From Bacillota bacterium (GTDB taxonomy: Bacteria > Bacillota > Clostridia > Oscillospirales > Oscillospiraceae): a DNA stretch of 15,190 nt. Both the position numbers and the translations under genes were made by a program. The stretch is from the NCBI GenBank assembly GCA_023402075.1, contig JAEXCS010000023.1, positions 1 to 15,190 on the forward strand, read 5' to 3'. Positions within the stretch are counted from its first letter, which is position 1, and each line of letters opens with the position of its first letter. The notes beneath the pieces are model-generated. The model made no database searches and had not been told where the DNA came from. It worked only from the letters and a program-made list of their open reading frames with translations. Below are positions 13,484 through 15,190 of this stretch, piece after piece.

Positions 13484-15190
13484 TCAGCTCCGCACATCTA
13501 CCAGCTCTGCCTTTTGCAACAGACGGAGAATTATGACGGCACTCTGCGCCCGGGTAATACTGGCTGTGGGGTTCAGCTTTCCGTCCGTTCCCTGAATAAG
13601 GCCGGAGCCAACGTTCCATTTCGCCGCGTCTTTTGCCCAGACTCCAACACTGTCCGCGTCCGCAAACCCGTCCAGATTGCCGACGGTTCCGGCAAACTCT
13701 GTCAGCACCGCCGCCCTTTGCAGCATAACCATGGCTTCCTGCCGGGTAATTGCCACGTTGGGTTCAAAACGATTTCCGCTTTTGCCGCTTACAATTCCAT
13801 ACTGCGCCGCCGCTGCCACTGCGCCGGTGCACCACGCAGTAGCCGGGATATCTGAAAAGCGGCTTGTACCGTCCCCCGGAAGCCCCAGCGCCCGGACAAG
13901 AATGACGGTAAACTCAGCTCTTGTGATACTTGCCCCGCCATCAAAGATGTCTGCGCTGCGCCCGCCGATGATTTTGCGGCTGCCCATTTCGTTGGCTGCC
14001 GCCTCGTACCATTTTCCCGTGGCGTCCGCAAAGGTGACTTCATTTTGAATCAGCGCGTAGGTGCTGTTGGTGCGGGAATTGATAATTGCGTAATACTTGC
14101 CGTTCTTTTTCACGACGTTTGTCGGCACATGGCGGACGCTGCCATCGGCGTTTACCACCACCGCCGTGGTGATGTTCGCGGCCTGCGCCGCAGTGACCTC
14201 AATTTCGCGGTTAATGTAGGCATTGAAGGTGTCCACGCTGACCGTTTTTCCGTTATAGGCTGCGGTGACGGTAAATTCCACCGGGGAAAGCACCAGCGTC
14301 TCTCCCGCCACCGTGGCGGCGCTGTTTGTGATGGCCACATTGAATGGCACCTTGCTCATATCCGCGCCGGGGAAAGCAGCTACCAGCGCGGCTGTGTCAA
14401 TCGCGGCGGCATTCAGGTTGTAGGCCACTGTGCCGCTCTGCACCGTGAGGGTCATGCCCTTTTTTGCCATGTCCTCGATATTTTTTACAACGAGGGACGC
14501 GGCGGTCGTGGCGTTTTTGCTTACCGTCACCACCACGGAGGAACCGTTTGCCGAATTGTTGATATTTGTGCCAAGCTTCCCCTGATCGACGGTGACGGTG
14601 GTCGTGCCGCCGGATTTTTTCTCTGTGCCGATGTTCACGGTTTTTCCGCCCACAATCACCGGCGCGCCGGTGGGGCTGGCCGTTCCGCCGCCTCCGCCGC
14701 CGGAGGACGACGTCGCCGCCGCTGTGGACTGCGACACGCTTGTTGACGCGGATGGCAATGCCGAGGACGTTGCCGCCACGCGGACGTGGATGTAATACTG
14801 CGTCGCGGCGGTCAGGTTGGAGAAGGTATGCGTGCCCCCGGCGAGGGCAGTCTCCTTAAAATAGCCGCTTGGCGTTCCGCTCCAGTTGGCGGTTGCGCTG
14901 TTAGAAATATAATATTCGCTTCCCGCCGCCGTGTTGATGGTGATGCTGTCGCCGGTGGGCGTGCCGCTGATGGTGGGCACGGCGGGAGCCACTGCCGCTG
15001 GGTCGATCGTGCCGAGAGTGTGCACATTTTCCGGTTTGTCCTTCTGGCGCACACGCACAGTACCGGTGGCAAAGCTTACTCCGGTGGTGCTTTCCGCTGT
15101 GCAGGGCAGCCAAACGCTGCCATTGAGACTGTACTCCATGTTTGCCGTCGTGCCGGTGAGCGTTCCGGCGGCAACGTTGTAGCCAACGCC
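13484..15190 (-). CDS. SLH-domain surface protein, C-terminal part (5' end outside window)
   Basis: The reading frame is open to the right edge, giving at least 568 residues; a Met at 15139 is internal, because in-frame repeat sequence (GYNVAAGTLTGTTAN) precedes it. Numbering from that Met: 1-35 is the end of a MEYSLNGSVW-type repeat seen in Clostridial cell-surface proteins. Residues 52-125 resemble a fibronectin-III fold, with YYISNSATANW and FSNLTAATQYYIHVR. A Ser/Gly hinge with six Gly follows (144-152), then a beta-rich Thr/Val/Asn domain to about 365. Three SLH motifs (about 369-418, 428-477, 490-540) end the chain and should bind secondary cell-wall polymers. Each SLH has the usual F-x-D opening and ITR segment; the second has WCTGAV where a Tyr is usual. 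It is probably exported and wall-bound, and is convergent with and unrelated to the purine operon. The partner or ligand is unknown. Confidence 0.9.
   Translation of the reverse strand, partial: GVGYNVAAGTLTGTTANMEYSLNGSVWLPCTAESTTGVSFATGTVRVRQKDKPENVHTLGTIDPAAVAPAVPTISGTPTGDSITINTAAGSEYYISNSATANWSGTPSGYFKETALAGGTHTFSNLTAATQYYIHVRVAATSSALPSASTSVSQSTAAATSSSGGGGGGTASPTGAPVIVGGKTVNIGTEKKSGGTTTVTVDQGKLGTNINNSANGSSVVVTVSKNATTAASLVVKNIEDMAKKGMTLTVQSGTVAYNLNAAAIDTAALVAAFPGADMSKVPFNVAITNSAATVAGETLVLSPVEFTVTAAYNGKTVSVDTFNAYINREIEVTAAQAANITTAVVVNADGSVRHVPTNVVKKNGKYYAIINSRTNSTYALIQNEVTFADATGKWYEAAANEMGSRKIIGGRSADIFDGGASITRAEFTVILVRALGLPGDGTSRFSDIPATAWCTGAVAAAAQYGIVSGKSGNRFEPNVAITRQEAMVMLQRAAVLTEFAGTVGNLDGFADADSVGVWAKDAAKWNVGSGLIQGTDGKLNPTASITRAQSAVIILRLLQKAELVDVRS

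Noticed and set aside
13484..15139. Met at 15139 as the start of the SLH protein
   Set aside because: The frame stays open to the window edge and the preceding residues continue the same repeat, so this Met is internal.
1..15190. CRISPR arrays, insertion sequences, tRNAs
   Set aside because: No spaced direct repeats, transposase motifs, terminal repeats or tRNA cloverleaf were seen.

Overview
The window looks like chromosomal DNA from a GC-rich Clostridia-type Firmicute, most likely a gut Oscillospiraceae-like organism. This is inferred from strong AGGAGG-type ribosome binding sites, cysteine lipobox lipoproteins, a perfect sigma-A promoter, tight operon packing and an S-layer-homology (SLH) surface protein. 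There are no tRNA or rRNA genes, CRISPR arrays or mobile elements. All complete genes run on the plus strand. One SLH protein, cut by the right edge, runs on the minus strand and meets them at a strong bidirectional terminator (about 13403-13444).

Region 1 (1-3284) joins sulfur amino acid synthesis to an importer. The 3' end of a MetY-type O-acetylhomoserine sulfhydrylase gene is followed by a 197-base leader holding a probable 11-codon leader peptide with two Cys codons. The leader has mutually exclusive pairings, one of which would sequester the ribosome binding site of the next gene. Then come a SsuA/TauA/NMT1-type lipoprotein, a SsuC/TauC-type permease with an extra N-terminal part, and a SsuB/TauB-type ATPase. 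A GC-rich hairpin plus T run sits between the lipoprotein and permease genes and probably makes the binding protein more abundant than the permease.

Region 2 (3285-13274) is a second operon with its own promoter (TTGACA-17-TATGAT, 3424-3452) and a leader with two adjacent hairpins and a spaced 10-bp inverted repeat. It encodes a complete BMP-family nucleoside-type ABC importer: lipoprotein, double-domain ATPase and two permeases. Three cytosolic amidohydrolases follow: a diverged AdeC-type adenine deaminase, a TrzA/MtaD/SsnA-type deaminase and a second diverged AdeC-type protein. A likely reading is import of a purine nucleoside or modified purine followed by deamination. The sulfur gene upstream makes methylthioadenosine or S-adenosylhomocysteine attractive substrates, but this is inference. 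No nucleoside phosphorylase or phosphoribosyltransferase is visible.

Region 3 (13275-15190) holds a gene-free stretch, the shared terminator and the C-terminal part of the SLH protein. The observations most worth a second look are the metY/importer leader, the paired diverged AdeC proteins around a TrzA-type deaminase, the Cys/His-rich exported binding protein and the inverted repeats at the second promoter.
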